A stretch of DNA of 64,000 nucleotides from Pyronema omphalodes (GCA_024516155.1 JAJJXM010000040.1:496001-560000), one strand, 5' to 3'; positions 1-13,812 are shown, numbered from the stretch's first letter. The notes: generated from the sequence alone by a model not told the origin. Numbers and translations are program-made.

Positions 1-57
1 ACACCAACTTGTGGCACCTCCCCAGATAACCCCCTCTGTTTAGCCCTTTCAACAGGT

Positions 58-3000
58 CTAGCTCGATCCTAAAATCTTCGCATAGGCATCTTCGACCTCC
101 CTCGCAATTTCCAGCAGCGACACAATAACAATCTATCCCAATTAGCCCCTATTCCAAACATATCCTTCCCATGCCTCTCTCCACCTGAAAAACTTACCTG
201 ATGCGTCAAATGCGGCAACCGTTCTCTATGCAAACCAATCCACTCCATCGGTGGGGTAGCTTCACCCATATCCCTCAATTGCGGGGTTTCAATAATCGGG
301 GGTTCAACCGCATGATAAGAATATTTACTTTGCGGCACATCCACCACTGCAGTGATTTTTCTTTCCGCGTCTGTTTCTGATGCGTTGTGATAGGGATCTG
401 AGGATGTAGTTGATCCGCCTTCGGGGTGGTTGAGGTCTGTGAACATGCTGATGCGACTGTTTGCTGGAGCACGACCCTGGCGCTGCGCTACGGCTTTGGC
501 GTGGGTATGGTACATGCTGATTTTTGTTAGTTTTTCATTTCATTTCTTCTGATAGTGCTACTGTGATGAAGTCATGGAGAGAAGGGTAAGGAATCATAGT
601 ATGCATACCCTTTGATAACTCCCACCCTTTGGAAATTCCATCCCACATCAACCTTTCCTTCAAAACTACTCTTGAACTCATAATCAACCTGATAACTTCC
701 GGTCTTATGCCAAGTCCTCATTCCTGCCTCTACTTGTGGTACTCTCAAGATAATTCCCTTATTTCCACTTTTCTGTTTTCCCATAAAAACTGCTGCAATA
801 ACCTTTTCTACCTCTACATCTGCCAAAGTTCCTCCTGGTCCTTCATGTTTCTGTACCGGTGATAAGGCAACAGAAAGTTCTCCAAGGGTCATAGATAGTG
901 TTGACTGAATCCTTTCAGAAGATGGTGACTCCCTACAAACAGCAAACCGTGCAGTTGCATTAAGTGCAGAGATATTAAAGATTTGCGTATCATAGAACGT
1001 AGAAGGAAAGACACCGAAATGGACTTCCTTAAGATTAACCACGACGTCTGTATGAAGTTTGAAGAGTCCCTGTGGGCTTGGAGTTGGTGGAGGAGTTGGC
1101 CTTCGTTCTGGTGTCTGGCTGGTCTGCTGTGTGATGGGGGAAGATAGGTCCGGAATGTTACTAGCGCGACGCTTGCTGAGGAAGCTTTCGACTTCTTTTA
1201 AGCTGAGTTCAAAACTTGCCATTTTGTCTTGTGCTAATCTTTGGCAGGCTTGGTATAGTGCTAATCCTTGAGCTGCGGATAAGGTCGTGCAGTAGATTTG
1301 TACTTTATCTCCGTCTAAGACACCGACTAATGAATCTCCAGTTGGGGACTGTCGGTTGTACATTAGGAAATTAAAGCTTCCGATATCCGCAAGTAAAAAG
1401 GCCTGGTAGTCGAAAGCTATCTTCGACTGGAGCTGCTTGAAACCGATACTGGCTTCAACAAGGGGAGTTTGAACTACGTCTAATGATTCGATGGCGGAAT
1501 CCCAGTTGATGGAGGTTTTGACTTTCATTCCTTGGAGGACGATGTAGCCACTCAGTCTACCCGTGGAACTGACTTTAATAGCATCGAAACCAAGACACAT
1601 GGTTTGTTCCCAATCGCTTGTTTTGCGTGAGGTAGCCCATAAGCTGGTGATAAGTAGTGACGATTTACCCAATGATTGACCAAGATCCAGGAGTAGCTCA
1701 ACTTCTTCAACCGCAATGGTGATATTCCAGGGGAATGCATTAGTAGCCGCAACCTTATGGTATCTCTGCGAAACCGTCGCATGATCCTTATTATCCGATC
1801 TATCCTTACTTCTCTCCTTCTCTTGACTAGCTTCCACCATCTTCAGAGGAATATCCGGCCCGGGTGGAGTGGTTTGGCGATTCCTCAAATGAGCAGGATA
1901 CCAAATCTCTCTAAACAACAAAAAGTCCTGGAACTGTTTGATATTAACCTGAGCCTTTATCGGGCTAGATTTCAGCATGCAGCTAAGACCCGCAGATCCC
2001 AAAATATGCTTGTTGTTTAGTAAAGAAACGGTAACGGTATCGATTTCCAGGGTTCCTGTGCTTTCCCGAGAATATACGTGCTGCAAGGAGGTACGTAATC
2101 CAGAGATCGTAGCACTCGTGGAATAAAATCGGCGACCGAGTGCGTCATCGCAGGTAGATATAGTAGCATAGATAAGATCGTAACCAGTGGATGCTGCTAC
2201 TCGGGCTATAGGTTGACAGGAGAGGGTGAATTCCTGGGATAAGATTCGGAGTCCTATGTTGAGACGACATTTTCCAAGGATAGCGGCGGGGTTAGAGGGT
2301 TCTTCGGGTGCCTTTGAATCTTCTGTACTATCATTGTCATCGTGTTTGGAGTGAGTTTCGTGATGCGATATCTGAGATGCCAGACTCTGTCGTTTTGAGG
2401 CCATGTCATCCTCCTTCATGATATCCTTAACATTATCGCTCATCTCAATAATCAGCGGTACGACAGATGGATACAACGTATTATCAGACCCAGAAACTTT
2501 GATCTCGGCACTTAAGCTTGGGTCATCATCCACAGGATCCGAATACTCGACCTTAAAAGCCAGACCAGGTGATCTAAGCACCGTGACTCCATTTGTCTCT
2601 CCTTGGCCCTGTGAGTACTGTCCATAACTCTTCCTCTTATCCCCCTGCTCAGCCTCCGCCGTGCGTGAAGAAATCTGCACCACAGCACCCTGAAAATCGG
2701 CATCGACCAATACACTCGCCATCCTCTTTGACGAGAACATATTCCCTCTTTCCTCTCCCTTAATAGTCGGCGTTGATTTCCAGCTACTAGAAGCATCTCT
2801 AAACCTTCCCACGGCCTGACTAATCGAGTCCTGAATTCCATTCGCACCAATGACACAATCGCTAGTCAACCGTAAATCCAAGCTTCTTCCTTTGGCCTGG
2901 AATGCCAGTCTTCGTTCTTCGGTAGTCATGCTGTAAGCAACTCGGAAGGTAACTTCTGGCATCAAGGCGGAGTTTTCGCTTCTGCCTACTCCAACGCCAG

Positions 3001-6000
3001 GAGAAAGGTCCTTGGTGGCATCAAGCATTTGTAACATAAACTCCTCGATTACTAAGTTTGCTTCATTTGCTTTCTCGGTGGCGGTGGAGAAGAAGATTCG
3101 TTTAAATGAAAAGACGAGGTTTTGTACAGGGGAGCCGTTGGGGAGTATTGAACCCGGAGATGCGACTAGCCAGAGGAGTCGAAGACTGATGATTTCCATT
3201 GTTATCGCGAGGTTGAAGAGGCCGGCGGTAGAGTCGGGTTTGTCGGAGGAGGAGTCGATATCGGAAGCAGAGGGAAGAGGCTTGAGGATAAGAGGTTGAG
3301 TTGAATGTTTAAGTTTCTTTAGGTACTTAACCTCTCTGCTGAGGTCTAGGTCTCGGAGTTTATCTTGCAAGTGGCCGACGACGTCTACCACAGCCGAAGC
3401 AGTTTCCGCATGAAGGTTGATATTGAGATCGTGAGTCTTGATATGGAAAGCAGGCATAGATCCAGTCGGGGTAGGTTGAGAGCTGGCATGCAAAGAAGCT
3501 CTTAACTCAACAGATCCGCAAACATCTTTAACCCCTGCAATAGTCCTAGTGAGTTCGACGGTGATATTTTCAAGATCCAGACGGATTTCCGGGAACGAGA
3601 TAGCAGCGCCAGTGATGGAAGATCTGTTCGATGCGTGGGCTTGTATAAACCCTAAATTGACCTCTAGGTTTGCGGTTGGTGCGTTTGTCTGAATTTTTAG
3701 ACCTGCTATACCGGTATATGCGTTGTAAACTAATGGTTTCGATGTTGATGCTGACGTTGATATCGATTTCTTTCTGCCTGAGTCTTTTACCTCATTCGAA
3801 GAAGCGAAAATATCCGTCAACTTCATATCAATGCCTCTAATCTCATCCCTCGCATTCTCCACCACCTTAACCACCTCAGGTTTCTTAACCGCGTTTAGTA
3901 AGCTCTGTATACTTGAAGCATCCAAGACCACTTCATCGACGGAGATACTAGCATCCACAACTCTTTCGTCCTCCATATTATTATCCCTAAAACTTGCCGT
4001 TATCGCCGGGATTTTCAGTAACGAAATAACATCATCCTCTTTATGTCCCACAACTTTCTTGCAAATCTCATGTTCATGATGTTCTAAACCAAAATCTATC
4101 ACAGTCTCTTTCCTATTCTTCTGATTAGGTCGAGCAGATAATCGGACTCCTTCTCCGCGCATTATGTATCCAAGGGATGGTAATAACATCGCCGACATTC
4201 CGAAACGATCCAAAGACAAGGTGGCGTATATCATATGAACCTGCCTTTTCGCTGATACCGGACTGGTTTTGATCTTAATCCTCTTCGAAGATCCGACATT
4301 CTCCATGCTCATATCTTTAGGAGCCGCGCCCTTTATCTTCTCCATCATCCCGACAATATGCGAGACCTCATCTTGCACAACGAAATCCGCTACCTCCAGC
4401 AACCCTAGAAGTTGTTCATAAACATCCCCTCTAACCTCCTCCGCAGCCGCAGTAACTTTCCAAATACAGAACTCAGTATCAGCCACAGAATGTTGATCGA
4501 AGAATCCATATAAACTTGGAGTAGATATTGAAGCTCGAGATAGGATCTTATTCCCGGTTATTAGCTCTGTAGAACCTGAGGATGCTCGGAGGAGTAGACT
4601 GGCGACTGAGCCTGTAGTTGGAGAGCCAATGGATGTGAGAGAAGATATTGGGGATGCAGGCTTGGAGGACAGGATTAATGTCGCTTTTAAGGATTGGACA
4701 CTGGTGGTGAGACGAAGGTTGACGGTGTCGAGAGATAACGAACTATGGTCTGTTGTGAAGATTACGTGTAAACCTCCCGTGCCTCCAATGGATTTGCTGT
4801 TGTCTTTTCCTCTCTTGCTGGTGGTACGGGAAAGAGTGGGGCTTTGTATAACCGGCGACGCAGTCTGGGAATCCGACATCGACTGCGGGCTGGAGCTTTG
4901 TCGACTTTTAAGTTGTAGACCCTTCACGACTTCCTCTACCACATCTAGAATCTCCCATCTCGCCCCGGCTCTAATACTTTGTGAATGTACCTGTACCACT
5001 GTTCCAACCATCATGCCCGGTGTAGTAATCGACGTTGCATCAGCATGCAATCCCTGATTACCTGACCCGCTGCAAACACTAGCTGAAATTTGATCGATGA
5101 CAAACTCATGCTGGCTAGGACCCGGATCTAATAAAAGGCGTATCAAATCAATATTAACCTCAGCCCTGAGTGGAGTTTGTTTTGTCTGCGCCGAAGGACC
5201 ACCGGCTGCTGCTGATGTAGAAGCCCGTAAAGCAGATTTTTGCGACACTGTGGAATCCCTTTTCTGTTGCGTAGCACTCGCCATCTCATCATCATCACCA
5301 AAGATGGCTCGTACAATTACACTTTCTTCGATCTGTCCCAATTCCCAGCCTCGCCATCGCTTTAATATACTGACCAATTCCTCTCTTGCAGTTGTTGCGC
5401 CTGTGACCTGGTTTTGGGAAGCACCATACAAGGGGCCTCCGTTACTCTGTACTCCAGCCCCCTGCCCTAACGCTCTCCACACATGTCTCAACCTCGTCAA
5501 AATCTTCCACGAGTCATTGAGTCTAACATGATTAGTGGCGGATCTCAGAACATAACTCGGTTTAGTAAGAGTAGCCGGATCCTGTGTGATTTTCCTTTCC
5601 TCTCCTGCTGCTGCTAGAGTTGAGATACAGTGTTGAATCCTTCGCTTTTCTCGTCTACTTAAGCTCTCAAAGCGTGCTGTGATGACATCAACGGATCTTT
5701 CGAGTGCCTGTAACGAGTCGTGAAGAAATAGTGCTTGCGTCCCTTGGATTGCGGTGTCCAATTTGCCAACTTTCAATGAAGCAGTAGCTGTTTCCGCAGT
5801 CGAGGCCCAGGCAAGAATATTTTCGACCTTTATTCTCGCAGCAGGGAGAGGAGGTAGCATAGCGCCCAAAGGAGGGGTGGATAAGTCTCTAAGCTCTAGG
5901 GTAAGTAGATCAAGAATAACATGAGCGGACAGGGTAGTTTTAATTTTCTGTCCAGCGGAAGAACCAAGTTCTCTGTCACCGCGTTCTGTTATGACGGTTT

Positions 6001-9000
6001 TCTTTTGTCGTCCGGCTAGGAGGAGACCTTTGAGTCCTAATTCTAGGGCGTATCCGGCTCCTGCTCCGTCTAGATGGGTGTAGTTGCTTCGAGCACTTGC
6101 TCCTGACATTGGCCGAAACTTCGTAATGGCTCCTTCTATAAAGGCGAATCTGAATTCAGGCATCCGGATGCAGATTTCCAAAATCGAACCTCGTAGTTCG
6201 ACTTTTTTCACAACCTCCTTCAGTCTCGAAATTACCCCTCTTTGTACCTCATCCAAAACCTCTTCTGCTGTGCGTGGTTGAATGTATTCCAACAACCCCG
6301 CAATGTCCTTCACGGCACTGGGTGTAACAAACCCCCTAACTCCCGGCAGGAATTCCAGTATCACAGCATCCCTACCCGCTTCTTCATCAGTAAACATCTC
6401 TACTCCCTCTATTGACGTTCGATCTTTCTCCTCAATCCTCTGCTGTTCCAAAACAGGTACACGCTGCAAATCCGGCTCCACATCATCCAGTGGAAAATGA
6501 GGACGGGAGAAAGGACTATTTAATGCGACTCCCAGCGGCCTAGAGGTCATCTCTAAAGAACCGCCACGGAAACTACTTCTAGTAGGTGTACCAGAAGCTC
6601 TAAGCGAACCTCTTGATGGCGGTAACGCAGGGCCAGAACTGGAGCCGGCGGTAGTCGGGGTTAATGGTGGCAACGTCTGACGTGGAGGGTCAGGGGGATG
6701 GATAGTAACTGCTGGCGTTCCAGGCATCCCTTCGTTTGGTGGCAGAAGTGCAACATCGGATAGGGATTCAAGGGCGGAGTAGAATGATGGAACCATACTG
6801 GACATCGAGGGTACCATAGACACTGGACGTTGGTTAGGTTCCCGCATTAAGAAGCTCCGAGATGATTTTGCGCCGAGGGATTTACGGCTTCGTTGACTGC
6901 GCTGTGATTGGGCGTCGGTATCGGAGTTGGAATACAGTGATTCCTCTTGGTTTAATGGGAGCCGATGAGGAAGAGGGGGGAGAGCCATAGAGGGAGGGAT
7001 TTGCTCCCCGCCCAAAGAAGAGGCGGCGGATTCCAGGTCAGAGTCGTTGAGGGATAATAAGAAGGGGGCACGGTCAGTACGACGGTCAGAGACGCGGACA
7101 TGTTGCTGCTGTGCGTGTCTTGCTGCCGTAGCCTGGTATTTCCTTCCCAAAACTGTAGCCTGGAGCTCGGTGGCGATGTATCCTTTGGTATTCCAATCGC
7201 CCATTTGGCCGGCTTCCATGATACAGGCTTCCAGGCAAGGGACCTTAAGTGTGATACGTTCACTATGCACGGGATCTGCTAGGTCATTTAGTACAAACCT
7301 GACTTCCTCGGCGGATAGTCGCAAAACCGAAGATCCTTCGGTGTGTAGCCAGAGACGGATACCGGCGATGGAGAGGCGAACGAAGGTTATGTCGTGGATT
7401 ATTAACTCTTCAAGGGAGGGGAGGGAGTTTTCTGTATCAGATAAGGAGAACGTGAAGGCTTGTGCGGCAAATAGTAAAGTTTGGAGGAAGTCGAAGGAGG
7501 CTTCGCCAGATATAGAACCGAGAGAAAGGTCCCAGTGGCAGATGTAGGTGGGTTCGACGGGGGGGAGACCGAAGAGCCGGTGACCAGAAATGGTAAGGTG
7601 CTCGAGAAATACTTCTGGGATAGGTGTATTGTTGTGGAATAGAGAGAGAGGGGCTAGGTCAACTTGAAGGTCTGTAGGGCGAATAGTCAGCAAAACAACA
7701 GCCTTTCTTAAATCGAGTGATCGGCTATGCAAAAACATCGAAATGCATCGGCAGCCGCTAGGCACCGTTGGGTACCGCTGGCTAGTGAATAAAAATAGAT
7801 GGGGGGAATGGACTTACCCATATAATAATTCGTAAACCTTAATCCCAATCCTAATTGCGGGGTATCAATCCTCACAAACTCCTCTCCTCCATAGATTCCC
7901 TTCGGCAACCTAACACTTAACCCACCCGCCTTAATCCCTAACACCACATCAATATCATTACCCTTAACAAACGGGCATTCCTCTATCGGTTGTCCCTGTT
8001 GTCTCATCTGTTCCTCTGTTTGCCACTCTTCCAGTGTCCTACTCCTCATCCACTCCCCAAAATAATTCTCCTTAATTCCCAAGAAATATTTTATCAAGAA
8101 CCCATGTAACCAGAATTCAACCCCATCTCCTGTTAAATCCAACCTCAGAGTATCCACCAGATCCGGTGCAGTTTTCGAAAAGAACTCATAACTCCCCTCC
8201 AGCTTCACTTTACCGATCCTTCCAAGCCTCTCAGGATTCGGTAGTGCAGAATGCCAAGTATTCCAAGCAGGAAACCCAACCCCCAAATCAACGTAACTCT
8301 TTTCCCCTTGTATAACACTCCAATTCTCCAACGCAAATTCCACCCTAGAACTTTGCGCTCTAAACTCCCTAAAATCCATCTTTACCCCCGCCTTCAAATA
8401 TCCTCTCTGTCCCGAGAAATTTCTTAGAATTAAAAACGCATTATCCTCTAAACTTGCAGGGTTGTCTATGATATTCCTTTCATTAACATTCAAAAAAATC
8501 TCCGTATCATGTAACCTTAGATTAAGCGCATAAATCATGGGAACAAAAGTCCAATACTCAGCAGGCGGGCCAGAAGTCCAATCCGTTGCCAAGTCGGTGA
8601 GTAACGTGACATGATCTCGTAGGAGGAACAACAACATCCCTTGAGAAGAGAAGTTAAAACTCCATTCAGTGTCAGCATTCCATTTCAATGGTCCTGACAA
8701 ATCGCAGGTGAGGGTTTGGAGAGCAGCTTTATAAAGGAGACCGTGGTGGCCGTGGTTGACGGAGGTTCTGACTTCTGGCTGGCGGAGTTCGAGTAATAAG
8801 GAATGGTCCCAGCCGGAAGAACTGGGGAGATAGGACATGTTATAGGTTACTGAACTTTCAGCGGCTACCTTTATCTCTAGCCAGCCACGAGGACGAACTT
8901 CGCCTTCGTCGAGTCGGCGGCGGTATTTCCAGTCCTTAGAACTTTCACGGATTGGAATGTTTAAGATAGTGGAGGATGAGAGTTCAATGAAGATTTTGAG

Positions 9001-10607
9001 GTCGGTGTAGACACGGCTATCACCGGGGCTTAGGGGGGGAGGGACGGTGGCGGATTTGTAGAGTTTGGGGAAAAACATATTCTGGAGGGCAATACGTTGG
9101 CGATCTGCCCAAGGGCCGTAGTGGATAGTTCCCCCCGTAAATGTTAAATGGAGACCAAATTCAGGCGGGGGGTGGGAGGAGCCGTTACGTTGCTTGCCTC
9201 CCTCCCGTGGTGGTGGGTCTGATAAGGGCACAATACCGCAGTAGTCCCAGTATAAACAGAATGTTGCGGAGGAACAGTCAAGAAGATTAGATTCTTGGGC
9301 GTATTCCTCGGGCTCAAATTTCCAGCCTGCTTCAGCAGCAGGGGAATCGAGGTATCGGGAGAGGCCCATCCATTGTCCGCGGGGTTCACTGGCGGACATC
9401 CGGGGGGTGGAAGAGGGTATGAAGCTTTCCACTGAGGCAGCGAGGAGGGGGAATAGCTGCCGGAATCGCTGCCGGCGGGTTAGGAGGACGGGAACATCAG
9501 CTTGGGATGCAGAGGAGGGGTCGGGGTTGGAAGCGGCTTGTTCTCGTGCAGCCCTGGTAAGAAGGGGCTCTTTGAAGTTTGTGTTGGGCTTAAGTTGAAT
9601 GGTGGGGTGGGTGAATGTTAGGTCAAAGACTTCGGTATATTGGTCGATACTTCTTGATTTCCGGGCCTCCACTGTTCCGGAGGCTTTTTCGAAGTGCGCA
9701 ACCAAAATAGAGGGGGTGTTGTTATTACCCATTACTACTGCTCCACGGCTGCACTCTATTTTGATGGGGAGCATTTGTAAATAGGGTGATGAGGCTACCA
9801 GCTTCTCGAACGCCTCCGAAGAGCTGGAGGATGCTGATTCGGTATGGGAGGGGCGGGGTGCCAATGTCGTTGACCCAGTTTTTGGTGTGGCTTTTCCAGG
9901 ATCGTCGTCTTTTGCATACTGAGATGAAGCTGGTGGGTCCTGAGGGTTATTACCAGAGGTTGCGGCAGCAGTCATTTCTTCCATCACATAATCGTAAGAA
10001 GCGGAGCGGTTGTAGATGAACCATTCGACTCCCTTGAGCTCGACGAGTATTCTGCATGGAGGAGCACTGGCTTTTCCTTTCCCATGCCTTCCATTATGAC
10101 CTTGTGGTTCCGCTCCGTCAACATGCCGGTTATCCCCCACTACCACCTGCCGCACCCTCCGTAGCCAATATCTCCAAGTAATATGTCCTCCGACAATGAT
10201 GATAGTTTCATTCGGCCCATGGTAGGTGACTTTCCCGAAAAACAATCTTCCGGCAAGTATAGATATCTGTAGCGATTGTATATCGATATATCTCGGATTA
10301 CCGGTCCATCGTAGGTATACGCGCGCGAGGATTGAAATGACTTTGGCGAAAGCTCTGTTGAAGTAGAAAAGGAAGAATATGGCACTGCCGAGAGTGTTAG
10401 CCGACCGGTATAAGGAATCAGGTATCGCTTGACACGTGTAGAATGTTCTTACAGGAAGCCACAGATCAGCAGCTCGATTAGAAAAACCCTATGTTCAAAG
10501 TTAAATATTGCACGACAACACCCCACTGGGGACTTTCGGAGCTCGTACCAATTGAACTTGACATCCTGAGCCAAACTCGGAGGCTTCAAATCGGGGCCCA
10601 CGGCCAT
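58..10607 (-). CDS. csf1: Csf1-type bridge-like lipid transfer protein, complete, six exons
   Basis: Exons 10607-10549, 10488-10453, 10384-7818, 7671-609, 516-198 and 132-58 join in one frame to 3372 codons, close to fungal Csf1 length (about 3000 residues). The N-terminus has a membrane anchor (about residues 23-45, VFLIELLICGFLAIFF) followed by the family signatures YIDIQSLQISILAGR and GGHITWRYWLR. The C-terminus carries ETPQLRDMGEATPP and ends EVEDAYAKILGSS. Csf1/BLTP1 proteins form a long hydrophobic groove that moves phospholipid between the ER and other membranes and support lipid and GPI-anchor supply; that role is family knowledge. Two points are easy to miscall. A 36-base second exon supplies part of the membrane anchor. 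The 146-base intron 7817-7672 is open on its 3' side, so a naive start near 7765 adds intronic residues; joining YYM to DLQVDLAPL at the CTACAG site restores the conserved run. Divergent from the TMEM184 gene. Identity is secure; borders are inferred. Confidence 0.93.
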
Positions 10608-11367
10608 TAAGATAAGCTTCGCATCAACCAGCTATCGGTATTTGTGTTTTGTTCCCGTTCTGCGCGTTTTGCGATTTCTCTTGTTCTTCCGTCGCGGTCG
10701 TCGCTTAGTACGGGGGAGCTCTTCTTAGTTTCTTTATCTCTTTTCGTGTTCAGCGCGCGCGCTCAGCTTCTGAGCAACGGTTAGGGTTTACGTTGAGCTG
10801 CAGATGTCAGAAACTCGGTTAGCGGTGGCGGCTTAAAACGGCTAGCGTATACAGCTGTGAAATTACAGTAAAAACGGCTAGTGTAAGTGAAATTACAGTA
10901 AAAATGGTTAGCGTGTACGCTTGTGAAATAGCAAGTTTGAGGGCTTAAAATGGTTAGCGCACCCGGTTGTGAAACAAGGGAGAGCTTCAGCAGAGCCTCT
11001 TGTGACGCAGGCAATCTTGCTGTTCAGCCAACTCATCTCCGCCAATCATTGCAAGGACAAATCAAGCCGGACCGTTGGAGCAGAGCAGAGAAGAGCAGAG
11101 AAGCATCATCGCCATTAGCAGCATCAGTCAGGAAAAGAAAGGGCAGAACAGACGTTTGTTTAGTAAGCAAGAACTCATCAGAGAAGAGAAGAACAAAGCA
11201 CGCAAGCACCGCAAGCACGAACAACCAAAACAGCAACAACTCGACTCGACTGCGACTCCTGAACGCGACATCCCGCCATGAGAAAGCGCACATCGCTAAA
11301 CTAAGAATAAGAAGTCCTCGCGAGGTTCCCTAACCACCACGAGAGGTTATCCACCACACAACAAACT
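10608..11367. promoter_or_regulatory. Divergent intergenic region between csf1 and the TMEM184 gene
   Basis: This 760-base stretch must hold both promoters and 5' leaders. It is T/C-rich on the csf1 side and purine-rich (many AGAG and GAAGAA runs) from about 11080 to 11250, probably untranslated leader of the TMEM184 gene. A degenerate four-copy repeat lies in the middle. The short reading frames here show no recognisable protein. Confidence 0.5.
10835..10976. repeat. Degenerate four-copy tandem repeat (about 30-40 bp unit)
   Basis: Four successive blocks begin AAAACGGCTAG or AAAATGGTTAG, and each runs into GTGAAA. Units start near 10835, 10869, 10899 and 10946. They sit in the csf1/TMEM184 divergent promoter region. 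Confidence 0.6.
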
Positions 11368-13812
11368 ATGGATCTTAAAGCCGCTCTTTTTGAAATCAAA
11401 AAGGACCATGATGGTGGTATCGGCAGTGGCACGGAGAGGCTAGGTGCGCTCAGGAGGTGGCAAAAGAACGAGGGAATAAAGAATGTATGCTAACTACAGC
11501 ATAAAACAGGTCGTATCGCCATTATCCTCTCCGGTGTAGCTTCGCTTGTTGCCACTTTACTTTCGTTTTTGTAAGCTTATCTTTCGCGATGTATGACGTA
11601 GCTCCTTAGCTAACAAGGGCCTCGATGTAGATCAATATGGTTCCAACTGTACGTCCATTTAATACTACTGCTACTTCTGCGCACGTGCAGTACCGCGATC
11701 TTACAATGGCCATACTGACTATCATAGAAAAAACTACCGCAAACCCCTCCTCCAACGCTATGTCGTTCGAATTCTCATCATGGTCCCAATCTACGCCATC
11801 TCCTCCTGGGTCTCCCTGATATCCCTCACGGCTGCGCAATTCCTCGACCCCATCCGGGATATGTATGAAGCTTTCACCATCTACACCTTTTTCCAGCTCC
11901 TAATCAACTTCCTTGGAGGTGAACGATCCTTAATAATCATGATGCACGGTCGTGCACCTCGCGAGCATGTCTGGCCTTTGAATTACGTCTTCCCAAAATG
12001 TGACATTAGCGACCCCCACACATTTCTAGCCATCAAGCGAGGAATTTTGCAATATGCCTGGTTAAAACCTCCTCTTGCCCTAGCAACTATTATTATGAAA
12101 GCCACCGACACCTACCAAGAAGGTTACGTTGGTTTAAATTCCGGATATTTCTGGTCAGGCATTATCTACAACATCTCGGTTACGATTTCTCTCTATTCAT
12201 TGGGAATTTTCTGGGTCTGCATGTCCCGAGACCTTACTCCCTTCCGTCCAGTCCCGAAGTTCCTCTGCGTCAAGTTAATCATCTTCTTTTCCTACTGGCA
12301 AGGATTTTTTCTTTCCATCCTCGTTTGGCTGGGTGTAATTCATGATGTGGGATACTATACACCCGACAATATTGCTCGCGCAATTCAAGATGTGTTGATC
12401 TGTTTTGAACTCCCGGGGTTTGCGATAGCACATTGGTATGCATTTTCCTGGCGAGATTACGCCGATGCCACGATCTCTGCAGCACGGATGCCGGTATATT
12501 ATGCTTGGAGGGATGCATTCGGTGTTCGAGACCTCATTGAAGACTCCAAACAATCATTTACCGGCAAAACTTACCAATATCGTCTATTCGATTCCTCCGA
12601 GGGAACGATGGCGCATCCAGAAAGTAACGCCAGGGTAGCTAGGATGATGGAAGGACTACGGTATGAGAGAGGAGGAAAGGCCAAATATTGGGTTCCTCAA
12701 CCGACGGCGAGGACGGGCTTGTTAAGCGGTCCCGGACCCAGTAATCAAGATCGTGTGAGGCCGGCGGCTGAAGCGCAGCAAGAACAGGACAGACAGGGAG
12801 ATTATGGAGCGATTGAAGGAGAGGATATGAATTTGGAGGATGAATCGCTTTATAGGACTGCAAAGGCGTTGGAATTTGGTGATTATAATGTAGGTTTTTC
12901 TTATCATTTGGACATCCATTATCACTCGGTATCGAAGATGCTGATTTACGATAGTACCCAGTCATCACAGCCAATCGCCCCTATCTCAACCACCGCTGCA
13001 GCTCAAGCACATACCAAAGCGCCCCCATTACAACTTCTACAAACCAAGCCCTTCTCCGTTCCTCCCCTGCCAAGAAAGGAAAAGCCACCAAGACCAAGAA
13101 ACCCCGTGGATCTCATTCCTCATCTGACCCTGACAGCGATAATGCACCGCTTTTGAAACACGTCGACTCATCAGACTCAGCTGCCTCTTCCTCCTCCACT
13201 CCTAGACCTGAACAACAGAAGAAAGTTGCCCCCGAACCCGCCAAAACTAAAGTCCAGCCTCAAAATCCCCGCGATGGATGTATCGACCTTATCGTAGAAG
13301 ACCATGAAGCAGAAGAAACCGCACGTGTAAGAGCACGTAAGGAAGGTGGACCTGGATGGAACGAAGCAGAGCCAAAACGGTTTATCAGACAGTGGCCACC
13401 TGAACGTGCCGGGGAGGAGATCCATCAAGGGTTTGAACCAACTGAGCCAGAACAGCGTAGCTCATCTTCTTCGCCTAAATTCGAGATTGGCGAAGACGAC
13501 GACGATGATAAGTCTGCTGAGGTGAGGAAGGGGGGGAATGAAGATGAGATAAGAAAAAGAGAAGGAGTCCCAAGAAACCAGGAGAGGGACAACCTTGCTA
13601 AATCGGTCTTGGATGATAATGAAGAAGAAGAAGAGGAAGAAGAAGATAAAGATAAGATTGGGCAAGGATTCAGAGGCCATATTGAGGAGGATTCTTATAG
13701 TCCTTGGAGAGAAGATGATGATGAGGATGATATGCACAAAGGACATCATCAGGGGTATCAGGCTGCCGGCATTTATGGGAGCTTGAATGAGAGGAGTGTT
13801 TGGGGTGGTTAG
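11368..13812 (+). CDS. TMEM184/DUF300 (Ost-alpha family) multi-pass membrane protein
   Basis: Exons 11368-11416, 11510-11570, 11631-11648, 11728-12889 and 12955-13812 give 715 residues in frame. An alternative first 5' splice site at 11444 is also in frame and would add nine residues. The conserved segment KNYRKPLLQRYVVRI is formed across the third intron, and about seven hydrophobic helices follow (for example RILIMVPIYAISSW). The motifs FPKCD, SWRDYADATIS and RDAFGVRDLIED are typical of the DUF300 family. The C-terminal third is disordered, acidic (a run of eight glutamates) and Ser/Pro/Lys-rich, reached by splicing GDYN to YPVI. The family is related to organic solute transporter alpha; fungal members are thought to sit on vacuolar or endosomal membranes, and the substrate is unknown. 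The 18-base exon 3 is unusually small but is needed for the conserved SIW-Q-KNYRKP run. Confidence 0.88.

Noticed and set aside
4629..5531. Plus-strand frames of 140-166 codons inside csf1 (also near 7047-7547)
   Set aside because: Antisense shadows of the coding strand with no domain or splice logic.
572..7765. A separate 2397-residue gene, with another 845-residue gene at 7708-10245
   Set aside because: Both are pieces of csf1. The frames join across a 146-base intron at a conserved motif, and the pieces outside carry the rest of the family signatures.
13153..13812. Independent acidic protein gene
   Set aside because: It is the last exon of the TMEM184 gene: removing the intron 12890-12954 restores GDYNYPVI and leads into this frame.
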